DNA of 35,860 nucleotides, taken from positions 1 to 35,860 of the forward strand of contig CAZSBE010000021.1 in the NCBI GenBank assembly GCA_964604955.1, in the 5' to 3' direction. This DNA comes from JALGWA01 sp964604955. Its GTDB lineage: Bacteria; Arandabacterota; Arandabacteria; Arandabacterales; JALGWA01. The notes under the pieces were generated by a model, which saw only the letters and a list, made by a program, of their open reading frames with translations, did not search any database and had not been told where the DNA came from. Shown piece by piece: positions 23,682 to 30,574 of the stretch (within the stretch, counting starts at the first letter, position 1; every line of letters begins with the position of its first letter). Both the position numbers and the translations under genes were made by a program.

Positions 23682-23699
23682 TTTAGCAAAATTGCTAAA
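23682..23699. promoter_or_regulatory. dyad upstream of the secreted-subunit operon
   Basis: TTTAGCAA-AA-TTGCTAAA is a perfect 8-bp inverted repeat with a 2-base centre, 82 bases before the first start codon. It could be a regulator site. No well-matched promoter was found between it and 23782. Confidence 0.4.
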
Positions 23700-23781
23700 G
23701 CTTGGCATTATGCGGACGATATCAATCATGTAGTAAGTAGACATGTGCTTGAACAAACCTTCTTGAAGGGGGACGTTTGGA

Positions 23782-24270
23782 ATGAAAGCGCATCGCATTG
23801 CACTGCTAACCGGCGTGTTGGTGCTCGCCGCGTTCGGATCGACGCTCGCGGCCAACACCGACAACCAGACAGTAACGTTGCAGGTTTCCGCGATCAACGA
23901 GATCGCGGTGAGCGGCGACCCCGCCGCCCTGATCGTCAACTCGGCCACGGCGGGCGCCGAGCCCGACACGGCTACGGACAACAGCACCGACTACGACATC
24001 ACCACCAACGAGTCGAACAAGCGGATCACGGGCGTGCTCAACGCCGCAGTGCCCGCCAACACGGAGCTGTACGTATTCCTGGTGGCTCCCACGGGCGGGA
24101 CGAGCGCCGGCGACGTGCAGCTCACGACAACGGCAGCCGATCTCGTGACGGGCATATCGACGCTGGCTGAGAGCAACCAGACCATAACCTATAAGTTCTA
24201 TGCCGGAATCGCGGCGGGTATTGTCGCCTCCACGACCAGGACGGTGACCCTGACCCTAACCGATCCGTAG
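23782..24270 (+). CDS. small secreted beta-rich protein, candidate major surface subunit
   Basis: 162 residues with a clear signal peptide (ALLTGVLVLAAFGSTLA, cut near ANTDN). The mature part is Thr/Ala-rich, has no cysteine and reads as alternating beta strands, starting NQTVTLQVSAINEIAVSG and ending in a regular strand, TRTVTLTLTDP. That ending resembles the C-terminal strand of WxL-domain proteins (WTLTDxP) though the tryptophan is absent, and also donor-strand fimbrial subunits. AAGGGGG lies 9 bases before the ATG. It is the first gene of a four-gene operon with a second subunit-like protein, a chaperone-like protein and an outer-membrane barrel. I do not recognise a named family; the subunit role is inferred from context. 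Confidence 0.7.
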   Translation: MKAHRIALLTGVLVLAAFGSTLAANTDNQTVTLQVSAINEIAVSGDPAALIVNSATAGAEPDTATDNSTDYDITTNESNKRITGVLNAAVPANTELYVFLVAPTGGTSAGDVQLTTTAADLVTGISTLAESNQTITYKFYAGIAAGIVASTTRTVTLTLTDP

Positions 24271-24273
24271 AGA

Positions 24274-24328
24274 GACGCCAAGGATACGGCGTCCCGCCCG
24301 GGCCGGCCTTAAGGAGAAAAGGCCCGGG
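24274..24328 (+). terminator. two tandem hairpins between the first and second subunit genes
   Basis: GACGCC (24274-24279) pairs with GGCGTC (24288-24293), and CCCGGGCC (24297-24304) with GGCCCGGG (24321-24328). No T-run follows, so they are more likely to slow decay or partly attenuate transcription than to terminate it, which would let the first gene be expressed above the rest. Confidence 0.45.
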
Positions 24329-24343
24329 GCTTAAGAGGGAACA

Positions 24344-24820
24344 ATGAGGAACTCAAGGAAGATGAAGGCATGGATGGCGGCACTGGTGTATCTGCTTACC
24401 CCCGTGCTTGCCTTCGCCGCCGATATCGTCGCAACCGGGAGCTGGAACCGCACCATCGACGCGTCCGACCTCGCGTCGGGCCCGGGAAGCGACCTCAACG
24501 CCACGTGTGAGAGTACATCCGACGCCACCGACCTTTCGGTAACCGCAACAGCCGATTACCGGGTGGACGTGCGGCGTGGCGCCGGCACCTGGGACGCAGG
24601 CCTCACGCTCTACGCCAGGCGGACCACCGCGGGCGCGGGCTCCGGTTCCATCTCGGGTGGCACCACGTACCAGGAAGTCACCACGAGCGATCTCGAATTC
24701 TTCACGGGTGACCTCGACAGGACCGGAATCGAAGTGCAATACCAGGTGGGCGGCCTGTCAGTCGACACGAATCCCGATACATATCAGACAGTAGTGTCTT
24801 ACACGGTAACCGATCTATGA
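24344..24820 (+). CDS. small secreted beta-rich protein, candidate second subunit
   Basis: 158 residues with a signal peptide (AALVYLLTPVLAFA, cut near ADIVA). The mature protein is Ser/Thr/Asp-rich, with a single cysteine (LNATCESTSD). It ends YQTVVSYTVTDL, the same type of final strand as the first subunit's VTLTLTDP, so the two are probably distant relatives built on one fold. AAGAGGGA precedes the ATG by 4 bases. It follows the tandem hairpins at 24274-24328, which may lower its expression compared with the first gene. A tip or minor subunit is one possible role. No known family was recognised. Confidence 0.68.
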   Translation: MRNSRKMKAWMAALVYLLTPVLAFAADIVATGSWNRTIDASDLASGPGSDLNATCESTSDATDLSVTATADYRVDVRRGAGTWDAGLTLYARRTTAGAGSGSISGGTTYQEVTTSDLEFFTGDLDRTGIEVQYQVGGLSVDTNPDTYQTVVSYTVTDL

Positions 24821-24837
24821 CAGTGGAGGTACAGCAG

Positions 24838-25644
24838 GTGAGAAGGGTCTGGATTACGGCACTGGTTCTGGTCCTCATGGCCGGGGCCGCTCAGGCGGGC
24901 CTGGCGGTGGTTGGAGGGCTCTCCCGTATCAGTCTTGGCGAGCCCGGCGAAGAGATCGAGCATGAGATTGTGCTCCGGAACAGCGATGATGAGGACGTGC
25001 TCGTCCGCATCTACCCTACAGACTACGTATTCTATGCCGACGGCCGCTCGGAGTACAGCGAGCCCGGCTCGACGGAGCGTTCCAACGCCGATTGGTTCAC
25101 GCTGAGTGCCGAGTGGATAACGGTGCCCGCGCGCAGCGAGGCCGCGGTCTACTACCGGGGACGGCTGCCGGCCGGCCAGCCGCTGAGCGGGACTTATTGG
25201 AGCATGCTCATGGTGGAGCCGCTGGGTGACCCCGAACTGCAGGACGTCAGGGACGAGAAGGGCCGTCCCGGCATGTCCGTGGCCACACAGGTGCGCTACG
25301 GGGTCCAGATCATAACCGACGTTGGCGAGACCGGCGCGCCCGACCTGCGTTTTCTCGACAGGCGCCTCATAGGCAGGGATGGAAAGAGAGTGCTGGAGCT
25401 CGACGTCGAGAACGCGGGCACCAGATGGGTGTATCCCCTTACCTGGGTGGAAATATACGACGAGACGGGCGGCTTTGTCGGCCGCTTCGAAAGCAGCCAG
25501 AAGCGCATCTTCCCGGGCTGCTCGGTGCGCCACGATTTCGACCTTTCCAGCGTCGCCGACGGCAAGTACACGGCGCTCGTCATCATCGACAACACGGACG
25601 AACACGTATTTGGTGCGCAGTACAGCCTGGAACTTGAATCGTGA
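24838..25644 (+). CDS. periplasmic two-domain chaperone-like protein (DUF916/PapD-like)
   Basis: 268 residues with a signal peptide (RRVWITALVLVLMAGAAQA). The N-terminal Ig-like domain (about 20-130) begins GLSRISLGEPGEEIEHEIVL with RNSDDEDVLVRIYPTDYVF, and has WITVPARSEAAVYYRGRLP then GTYWSMLMVE. This order (coating-type N-terminal strand, pAxSE segment, G-Y strand) is what PapD-like chaperones and the DUF916 domain of WxL-interacting proteins share. A second Ig-like domain follows (RVLELDVENAGTRWVYPLTW to GKYTALVIIDN), as in DUF916-DUF3324 proteins. I chose the GTG at 24838, which has GGAGG 8 bases upstream, over an in-frame ATG at 24817 that overlaps the previous stop. Likely role: binding the secreted subunits in the periplasm. 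Family placement is inferred by architecture. Confidence 0.68.
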   Translation: MRRVWITALVLVLMAGAAQAGLAVVGGLSRISLGEPGEEIEHEIVLRNSDDEDVLVRIYPTDYVFYADGRSEYSEPGSTERSNADWFTLSAEWITVPARSEAAVYYRGRLPAGQPLSGTYWSMLMVEPLGDPELQDVRDEKGRPGMSVATQVRYGVQIITDVGETGAPDLRFLDRRLIGRDGKRVLELDVENAGTRWVYPLTWVEIYDETGGFVGRFESSQKRIFPGCSVRHDFDLSSVADGKYTALVIIDNTDEHVFGAQYSLELES

Positions 25645-27220
25645 GAAAATGGGTCACAGGTTCTCTGATTGTCTTTTGCACGCTGGCGGGGAGCGTCGAT
25701 AACCGCGGCTCGCCCGCTGCCTCACCCCTGATACCGGCCGGGACATACTCGACCATTCTGCCCTATTCCGGGCTCCTCGCCATGTCCGTCGATACGGTGC
25801 GCGTCTATGCCGGCACAGGCACAGGCGGAGCGGCGCCGTACCGCGTGGCCGAAGGCGGCATCGGCGTGAACATGTCCAGCTCCGGCCCCCTCGATGCCGA
25901 ACCGGGCAAGATCATCACGGCCAGGTTCACTGTCGCCAACAGGACCGGCGCCGAGATCGTCCTCCGTGAAGTGGTGGGCCATCCCGCCGACTGGTCACGC
26001 GTGGCGGCGGGCGAGGCGACATTCGCTGTCGCGCGCGGGGCGACGGCCGTCAGGCTGGTGACATTCCATGTCCCCCCCGACTGCCCGGCCGGAACGTACG
26101 ACCTCGTCTACGAGGTCATGGACCCTCTGGCTCCGGCCGTCGGCGGAGAGGCTTCCTTCAGGGTAACCGTCCTGCCCCGGCTCGACCTGGGATCGAGCGT
26201 GATCCGGGCACCGAGAACCGCGGTGGCCGGGACCGAATTCATGCTGGAAGTATCACTCAGAAATACGGGCAATACGCGGGCGGTCGCAACCGTCCGGGCC
26301 CGCGCCAGGCCGGACTACGAAGTCAACGTGGACCCAGTCGACCTCACCATACCTTCGGGGGCGGCCAGGACCGTCCGGGTCGGCGTCAAGACCGGCGGGA
26401 ACCTGGCGCATAAGCAAGTCTGCACTGTCACGGTGGAGGCCATGGTCTCGGACGAAGATGGCCGGACCACGGCCGTAACGGAAGTGGTCACCGTAGAAGT
26501 GATACCGAGGGTGACGCGGCTCGGCGACCCCTATTACCGGCTGCCGTCCTGGGTGAGATTCACCTTCGCCGCCGACGGCGAAAATGCCGCGATACAGGCT
26601 GAAATCTCCGGCTCGGGGGGCATAGGCGGGGACAAGGACAACAGGCTCAGTTACGTGATCCGCCAGGTGGGCAGGCCGAACATAGGCCGTTACGCGAGCT
26701 GGGACGAATACTGGCTGGCCTACAGGGGCCGGCATATCGACGTCGACATAGGTGACAGGGTGTTCATGCTCTCGCCCCTCGTCCAGAGATTCTACTACGG
26801 CCGGGGCGCGGGGACGAGCCTTCGGGTGCGGAATGTCGCCCTGGGCGGCTACTACGTCAGGGGGCACTCCGAGGAGCCGCGGCACAGCGAGGCGGGCGGC
26901 TTCCTGTCGCTCGCCTTCAGGCATGGCTTCAGCGTCAAGGCGAACTTGCTTGAGAAAAGGGACGACTCGTACCTGGCGGAGGGGGGCACGAGACGCCTGA
27001 TCGGCAGCGTGCAGGGGAACTACGCTCCCGGGCCCGATGCGAGGCTCGAGTTCGAATACGGGGTCGACGCCGAAGACGGCGAAGGCAACGAGGGCTACAG
27101 GTTCGCCGCAAACGGCATCCTACGGAAGCAGCTCTATTTCTCGGTCGAGAAGGTTCACGCGGGCCCGAGATTCCATGGCTACACGACTGACTCCGACCTG
27201 GCGCTCGGCACGCACGAGAT
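25641..27220 (+). CDS. outer-membrane usher-like barrel protein, N-terminal part (interrupted by assembly gap)
   Basis: About 526 residues before the N-gap. It starts at a GTG overlapping the previous stop (GTGA), with a signal peptide (MRKWVTGSLIVFCTLAGSV). Residues about 75-185 and 190-295 form two Ig-like domains of the NEW3/CARDB kind (ITARFTVANRTGAEIVLREV and EFMLEVSLRNTGNTRAVATV). From about 305 on the sequence changes to alternating amphipathic strands with Tyr/Arg/Gly turns (DVDIGDRVFMLSPLVQRFYY, GGYYVRGHSEEP, FRHGFSVKANLLEKRDDSYL), typical of an outer-membrane barrel. Together with the part after 27231 it makes a protein of about 980 residues. The size, barrel with soluble ends, and place after a chaperone and subunits resemble fimbrial ushers, but no usher family signature was recognised. 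Confidence 0.75.
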
Positions 27221-27230
27221 NNNNNNNNNN
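27221..27230. other. assembly gap of 10 N
   Basis: Ten undetermined bases, probably a scaffold placeholder. The frame before it (2 leftover bases) and after it (1 base before the next codon) join only if the real gap is a multiple of three; ten is not, so the true length differs. Confidence 0.99.
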
Positions 27231-27231
27231 G

Positions 27232-28590
27232 CACTCCCCGGTGAGGCCCGGGCTCACCCTGAGGTTCTCGTACCGCTCGCATGCCACCAATCTCGAGCGA
27301 GACCCGCTCAAACTGACCGCCAGCAACGAGCGGCAGGTCGGCGCCGGCGTTTCCTATGTCGCCACGGCCCGCACGAGCGTGAATATCGACGTTCAGGATT
27401 TCAACAGGTGGGACGGCTTCGCCGTCCCCGATTACGACTTCGGCGAGAGGACGGTCAGGACCTCAGTGGGTTACTCGGTGTCGCTCTTCTCGCTGTATCT
27501 GTCCGGAGAGCACGGCTACTCGCACAACGACCTGGAGGACGTCCGGACCAGTCTCGGCCGGTACTCCGTATCGGCTTCCATCAGGCCCGGCGCGAGGCAT
27601 TCCTATAACATCTACGGGGGTTTCGGCAACAACAAGTACTCTGAAGTACCGCGCAAGTCGGACGACCTGGGCGTCTCCGGCAGGTGGCATATCACGCACA
27701 ACCTGGATATGAATCTCAACTATCACATGAGCGGCAGTCCCTCGCTCGTCGAGAACACGTACCGCATTCTTACGTATTCGCTCGACTACGTGCTTCCCAA
27801 CCGCCACGCGGTCACGCTGAGAACGAGCGTCTGGGGCGGAAGAGACGGCCGCAGGGGCGACGCCGCCGTGCTGCTCTCATACTCCATCCCCGCTCCGATT
27901 CCGCTGGGGCGGAAGAGGACCATGGGCACGATCGAGGGCCGCATCTATGACGCGGAGCAGGCCGGGCGCAAGGGCGTCCCTGACGTCATCATCACGGTGG
28001 ACGGTTATGCCGCGGTCACGGACCGCAACGGCGAATTCGAATTTCCGTCGCTTGCCCCCGGAGTCTATTCGCTGCAGGTCGACGCCAGGTCCATCGGCAT
28101 GGGCCGGGTGACACAGGCGAGATCGCCGTTCAGGGTCGTGGTGACGGGCGGGAAAACGGCGGAACTCGACATAGGCGTCGTGCGCTCATGCACTATCTCC
28201 GGAGAAGTGCTCATGCTCGGTCCCGAGCGGGACGGCGCGTCAGGGGGCGAGCGCCGCGACCGCGTGCTCGTCGGGCTCGGCAAGGGAAGGGGAACGCAGG
28301 TCGAGGCGCACGGGCTCCCCGACGTTCTCGTCGAGATAACCAACGGCGAACGCAGCCTCACCCGGTACACCAACTCCGTCGGCGAGTTCAGTTTCGCCGG
28401 CCTGCCGCCGGGCACCTGGAGCGCGCGCATCTACCCCGAGGACCTTCCCCACTACTACTTCGTGGAGACCGAAGAGAGCCGGCTCGAACTCACGGCCGGC
28501 GATGAGACCCATCTGGTCCTGAGAATCCTGCCGCGCGAGAGGCGCATAGACATCAGGGACGAGGGTGAGATCAAGCTCGAGTCCCGCTAG
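27232..28590 (+). CDS. outer-membrane usher-like barrel protein, C-terminal part with regulatory-like Ig domains
   Basis: About 452 residues after the gap. Barrel strands continue to about residue 225 of this part (LTLRFSYRSHATNLERD, VGAGVSYVATARTSVNIDVQ, YNIYGGFGNNKYSEVPR, HAVTLRTSVWGG). Two carboxypeptidase-regulatory/SdrD_B-like domains follow: MGTIEGRIYDAEQAGRKGVP with ITVDGYAAVTDRNGEFEF and SLAPGVYSLQVD, then VEITNGERSLTRYTNSVGEF with GLPPGTWSARIYPEDLP. The same 'variant, new-information, G-xY' pattern closes many outer-membrane secretion proteins, including ushers. It is the last gene of the operon and ends 34 bases before tRNA-Cys on the other strand. Very probably one gene with 25641-27220. 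Confidence 0.75.
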   Translation, partial: HSPVRPGLTLRFSYRSHATNLERDPLKLTASNERQVGAGVSYVATARTSVNIDVQDFNRWDGFAVPDYDFGERTVRTSVGYSVSLFSLYLSGEHGYSHNDLEDVRTSLGRYSVSASIRPGARHSYNIYGGFGNNKYSEVPRKSDDLGVSGRWHITHNLDMNLNYHMSGSPSLVENTYRILTYSLDYVLPNRHAVTLRTSVWGGRDGRRGDAAVLLSYSIPAPIPLGRKRTMGTIEGRIYDAEQAGRKGVPDVIITVDGYAAVTDRNGEFEFPSLAPGVYSLQVDARSIGMGRVTQARSPFRVVVTGGKTAELDIGVVRSCTISGEVLMLGPERDGASGGERRDRVLVGLGKGRGTQVEAHGLPDVLVEITNGERSLTRYTNSVGEFSFAGLPPGTWSARIYPEDLPHYYFVETEESRLELTAGDETHLVLRILPRERRIDIRDEGEIKLESR

Positions 28591-28624
28591 AGGTTCCTGC
28601 CCGGGCCCGGGGGGGGCAAAAAAC

Positions 28625-28700
28625 TGGAGGCGGCACCCGGATTCGAACCGGGGAATAACGGTTTTGCAGACCGTCGCCTTAGCCACTTGGCTATGCCGCC
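28625..28700 (-). tRNA. tRNA-Cys (anticodon GCA)
   Basis: 76 bases with an encoded CCA. The acceptor stem GGCGGCA/TGCCGCC is perfect. The anticodon loop CTGCAAA gives GCA and the T-loop reads GGTTCGAATCC. It lies between the usher-like gene and the sulfatase-like gene, with its own promoter at 28714-28742. Confidence 0.96.
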
Positions 28701-28713
28701 CCGCGATAAATTA

Positions 28714-28742
28714 ATGATAATTCATGGGCTGACCGAGTTCAA
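28714..28742 (-). promoter_or_regulatory. promoter of tRNA-Cys
   Basis: TTGAAC (28742-28737), a 17-base spacer and TATCAT (28719-28714) on the minus strand, 13 bases from the tRNA 5' end. It overlaps the terminator-like hairpin of the gene before it. Confidence 0.55.
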
Positions 28743-28748
28743 GCCCAT
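28724..28748 (-). terminator. hairpin after the sulfatase-like gene
   Basis: ATGGGCT and AGCCCAT form a perfect 7-bp stem with an 11-base loop, beginning 1 base past the stop codon. The following bases are A/T-rich but not a pure T-run, so termination may be partial. Confidence 0.45.
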
Positions 28749-28749
28749 A

Positions 28750-29709
28750 TCACTCCATATATCCCAGATCCGTCAGCCTGTCTTCGATCTTCTTCCGGTC
28801 CACGTCCGAGTAGACCTGCTTTTCGAGGGCCGCCCTGCGGGCGGCCTCGGCCCCCGCGTCCCTTTCGGCCGTCGCCTTGTCTATGACGAGCCACGGGACT
28901 TCTCTCAGGATCGGGCTCGTCGATCCGCTCCAGTGACTGTAGCGCCCCCCCTCACCCAGGTATTCGCCGTGGTCCGCGGTGATAACTATGCGCCCGGCGA
29001 GGAACGGCAGGAGTTCGCCGACCCGGGCCAGCACCAGCCGGAGGTTCTCCTCGTAGGCCTCGCGAAGCGCCCGGTCGCCGCCCGCCCGTCTCACCGCGTC
29101 CATGGGTGAGGCCGGCTCCATCCTGAGCAGCTCGCGCAGCTTCCAGGTCGGATTCTGGCCGAGCAGCGGGACCTTGTAGAACACGCGCGTAAGCGTGCTG
29201 AAGAGCCAGGCCTTGTAGGCCGGCAGACTCTCGGACGCGTTCACGCCCGCCAGCACGTTGTCGCCCACGACGTCGGGCATGGGGAAGCCGCGGGTGGCCG
29301 TCTCCAGGCCCAGATACGGCGCGTGCGGCTGCAGATAATGTATAATGAAACGCCTGTTCTTGTTGCCGGCGATGGCCGACACGGCCGCGGCCGTCACCGT
29401 CTCGGGAAGCACTGTCCCCTTCCTCTCATCCCAGCCGTCGACCCAGACGTCATACACGCGGGCGAAGTGCTCGGAGCCGAGGAAGCCCTTTATACGCGAG
29501 ACCCTGTTGATATATGGGTTGGACGAGACATAGACGATTTCTTCATACTTGCCGGGAAAGGAGTTGTCCCTCCACTCGACCGTTGAGCCCCCCACCGATA
29601 CTACCTTCTTGAGGTCGCCCTTCAGGAACTCCGGGTAGACTCTCTCGAAATAATCGTAGCGGCAGGCGTCGAGGATGATGAGATAATCCCATTCCTCATC
29701 CACGACCAT
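28750..29709 (-). CDS. sulfatase-like / alkaline-phosphatase-superfamily hydrolase of glycan loci
   Basis: 319 residues from the chosen start. Seen: WDYLIILDACRYDYF (metal-binding Asp14), SVGGSTVEW (candidate nucleophile Ser/Thr), FIIHYLQPHAPYLG and ITADHGEYLGEGG with SHW just after (metal ligands). These match the sulfatase/phosphopentomutase superfamily, and the LDACRYD group is common beside exopolysaccharide genes. It carries no sulfatase Cys/Ser-x-Pro-x-Arg motif, so it may act as a phosphotransferase or phosphodiesterase rather than a sulfatase. An ATG at 29727 would add six residues (MHNPAT) but falls within repeat copy C, so I prefer 29709; neither has a good ribosome-binding site. 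No signal peptide. The role in glycan processing is inferred from neighbours. Confidence 0.82.
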   Translation of the reverse strand: MVVDEEWDYLIILDACRYDYFERVYPEFLKGDLKKVVSVGGSTVEWRDNSFPGKYEEIVYVSSNPYINRVSRIKGFLGSEHFARVYDVWVDGWDERKGTVLPETVTAAAVSAIAGNKNRRFIIHYLQPHAPYLGLETATRGFPMPDVVGDNVLAGVNASESLPAYKAWLFSTLTRVFYKVPLLGQNPTWKLRELLRMEPASPMDAVRRAGGDRALREAYEENLRLVLARVGELLPFLAGRIVITADHGEYLGEGGRYSHWSGSTSPILREVPWLVIDKATAERDAGAEAARRAALEKQVYSDVDRKKIEDRLTDLGYME

Positions 29710-29719
29710 GGTGGCCGGA

Positions 29720-29770
29720 TTGTGCATTTTAAGACCTGACCCCCATAAAAATGGCTGACCCGCATAAAAA
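29720..29770. repeat. GGGGTCAGG-family repeat, copy C with a duplicated end
   Basis: TTGTGCATTTTAAGACCTGA plus CCCC (29720-29743), then CATAAAAATGG, then a second CTGACCC followed by GCATAAAAATGG, ending at tRNA-Gly. The unit CTGACCC-(C/G)CATAAAAATGG is therefore repeated twice. The first 24 bases equal copy A. Confidence 0.7.
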
Positions 29771-29845
29771 TGGAGCGGGAAACGGGATTTGAACCCGCGA
29801 CATCCACCTTGGCAAGGTGGCGCTCTACCACTGAGCTATTCCCGC
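29771..29845 (-). tRNA. tRNA-Gly (anticodon GCC)
   Basis: 75 bases including CCA. The acceptor stem GCGGGAA/TTCCCGC is perfect, the anticodon loop TTGCCAA gives GCC, and the T-loop reads GGTTCAAATCC. The first 10 bases are also the end of the GT2 coding region at 29836-30567, whose stop codon is tRNA positions 8-10. Confidence 0.96.
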
Positions 29846-30567
29846 TCGAGGCTCTTTTTGTAATGACCTGCGATATCATAAAGCTTTATTCGGAAGAGGT
29901 CAAGCATCATGTTAGCCGAATCTGTGAGGGGGTGCACGCGGGAGTCGGCGGAATTTATCCACTTTACGGGAACGTCCACGCAGCGGTATCCGAGCCGGCG
30001 GGCCGCCAGTATCATCTCCACGTCGAAGCTGAACCGGTTTATGCGCATGCGGCCGGCTACGGCCCTCGCCGCCGGGGCGCGGATGAGCTTGAAGCCGCAC
30101 TGAGTGTCTATTATGCCCCTCAGCACGAAGAGCTGCACGAGCACGTTGAACATCTTGCCCATCATCATGCGGTAGGCCGGCTGGCGCACGGCGACGTCCG
30201 AATCGGGGAGGCTCCGTGAGGCCATCACGAGGTCGTGGTCATCCAGGTATGCCAGCAGCCGGCCGTATTCCTCTATGGGGGTGGACAGGTCGGCGTCCGT
30301 GAACAGGACGACGTCGCCCGCGGATTCCAGTATGCCGCGCCGTACCGAGAAGCCCTTGCCCCTGTTGGACCCGTTGGCGATGAGCCTCAGCCGGGGCTCG
30401 GCCCCGGCGATCGAACTCACGACCGCCGCCGTGTCGTCGCCGCTGCCGTCGTCGACTACGATGATCTCGAAGGCGTACCCCCTTGCGTCCATATAAGCGA
30501 TTATGCCCGTGAGGGTGTCCCCGATCCTCTCGCCTTCGTTCAGAGCGGGTACGACGATGGACGTCAG
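29836..30567 (-). CDS. GT2 glycosyltransferase, ALG5/DPM1-like, with a non-standard start
   Basis: About 243 residues if translation begins at the CTG at 30567. Seen: LTSIVVPALNEGERIGDTL (the GT2 N-terminal strand), FEIIVVDDGSGDDTAAVV, NRGKGFSVRRGIL, the metal motif FTDADLS, and RINRFSFDVEMILAARRLGY with VPVKWINSADSRV, typical of polyprenyl-phosphate glucosyl/mannosyl transferases. The first standard start in frame is an ATG at 30492, which would remove the conserved N-terminal strand and leave 218 residues. In frame between the preceding TGA and that ATG there is no ATG, GTG or TTG, so initiation at CTG or another rare codon, coupled to the glgA stop 7 bases before, is likely; a sequence error is the alternative. 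Its 3' end overlaps tRNA-Gly by 10 bases. Confidence 0.85.
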   Translation of the reverse strand: MTSIVVPALNEGERIGDTLTGIIAYMDARGYAFEIIVVDDGSGDDTAAVVSSIAGAEPRLRLIANGSNRGKGFSVRRGILESAGDVVLFTDADLSTPIEEYGRLLAYLDDHDLVMASRSLPDSDVAVRQPAYRMMMGKMFNVLVQLFVLRGIIDTQCGFKLIRAPAARAVAGRMRINRFSFDVEMILAARRLGYRCVDVPVKWINSADSRVHPLTDSANMMLDLFRIKLYDIAGHYKKSLERE

Positions 30568-30574
30568 CCGGGGG

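Noticed and set aside
28600..28616. GC hairpin after the usher-like gene as a terminator
   Set aside because: The stretch is a run of G and C with several possible pairings and no T-run on the plus strand.
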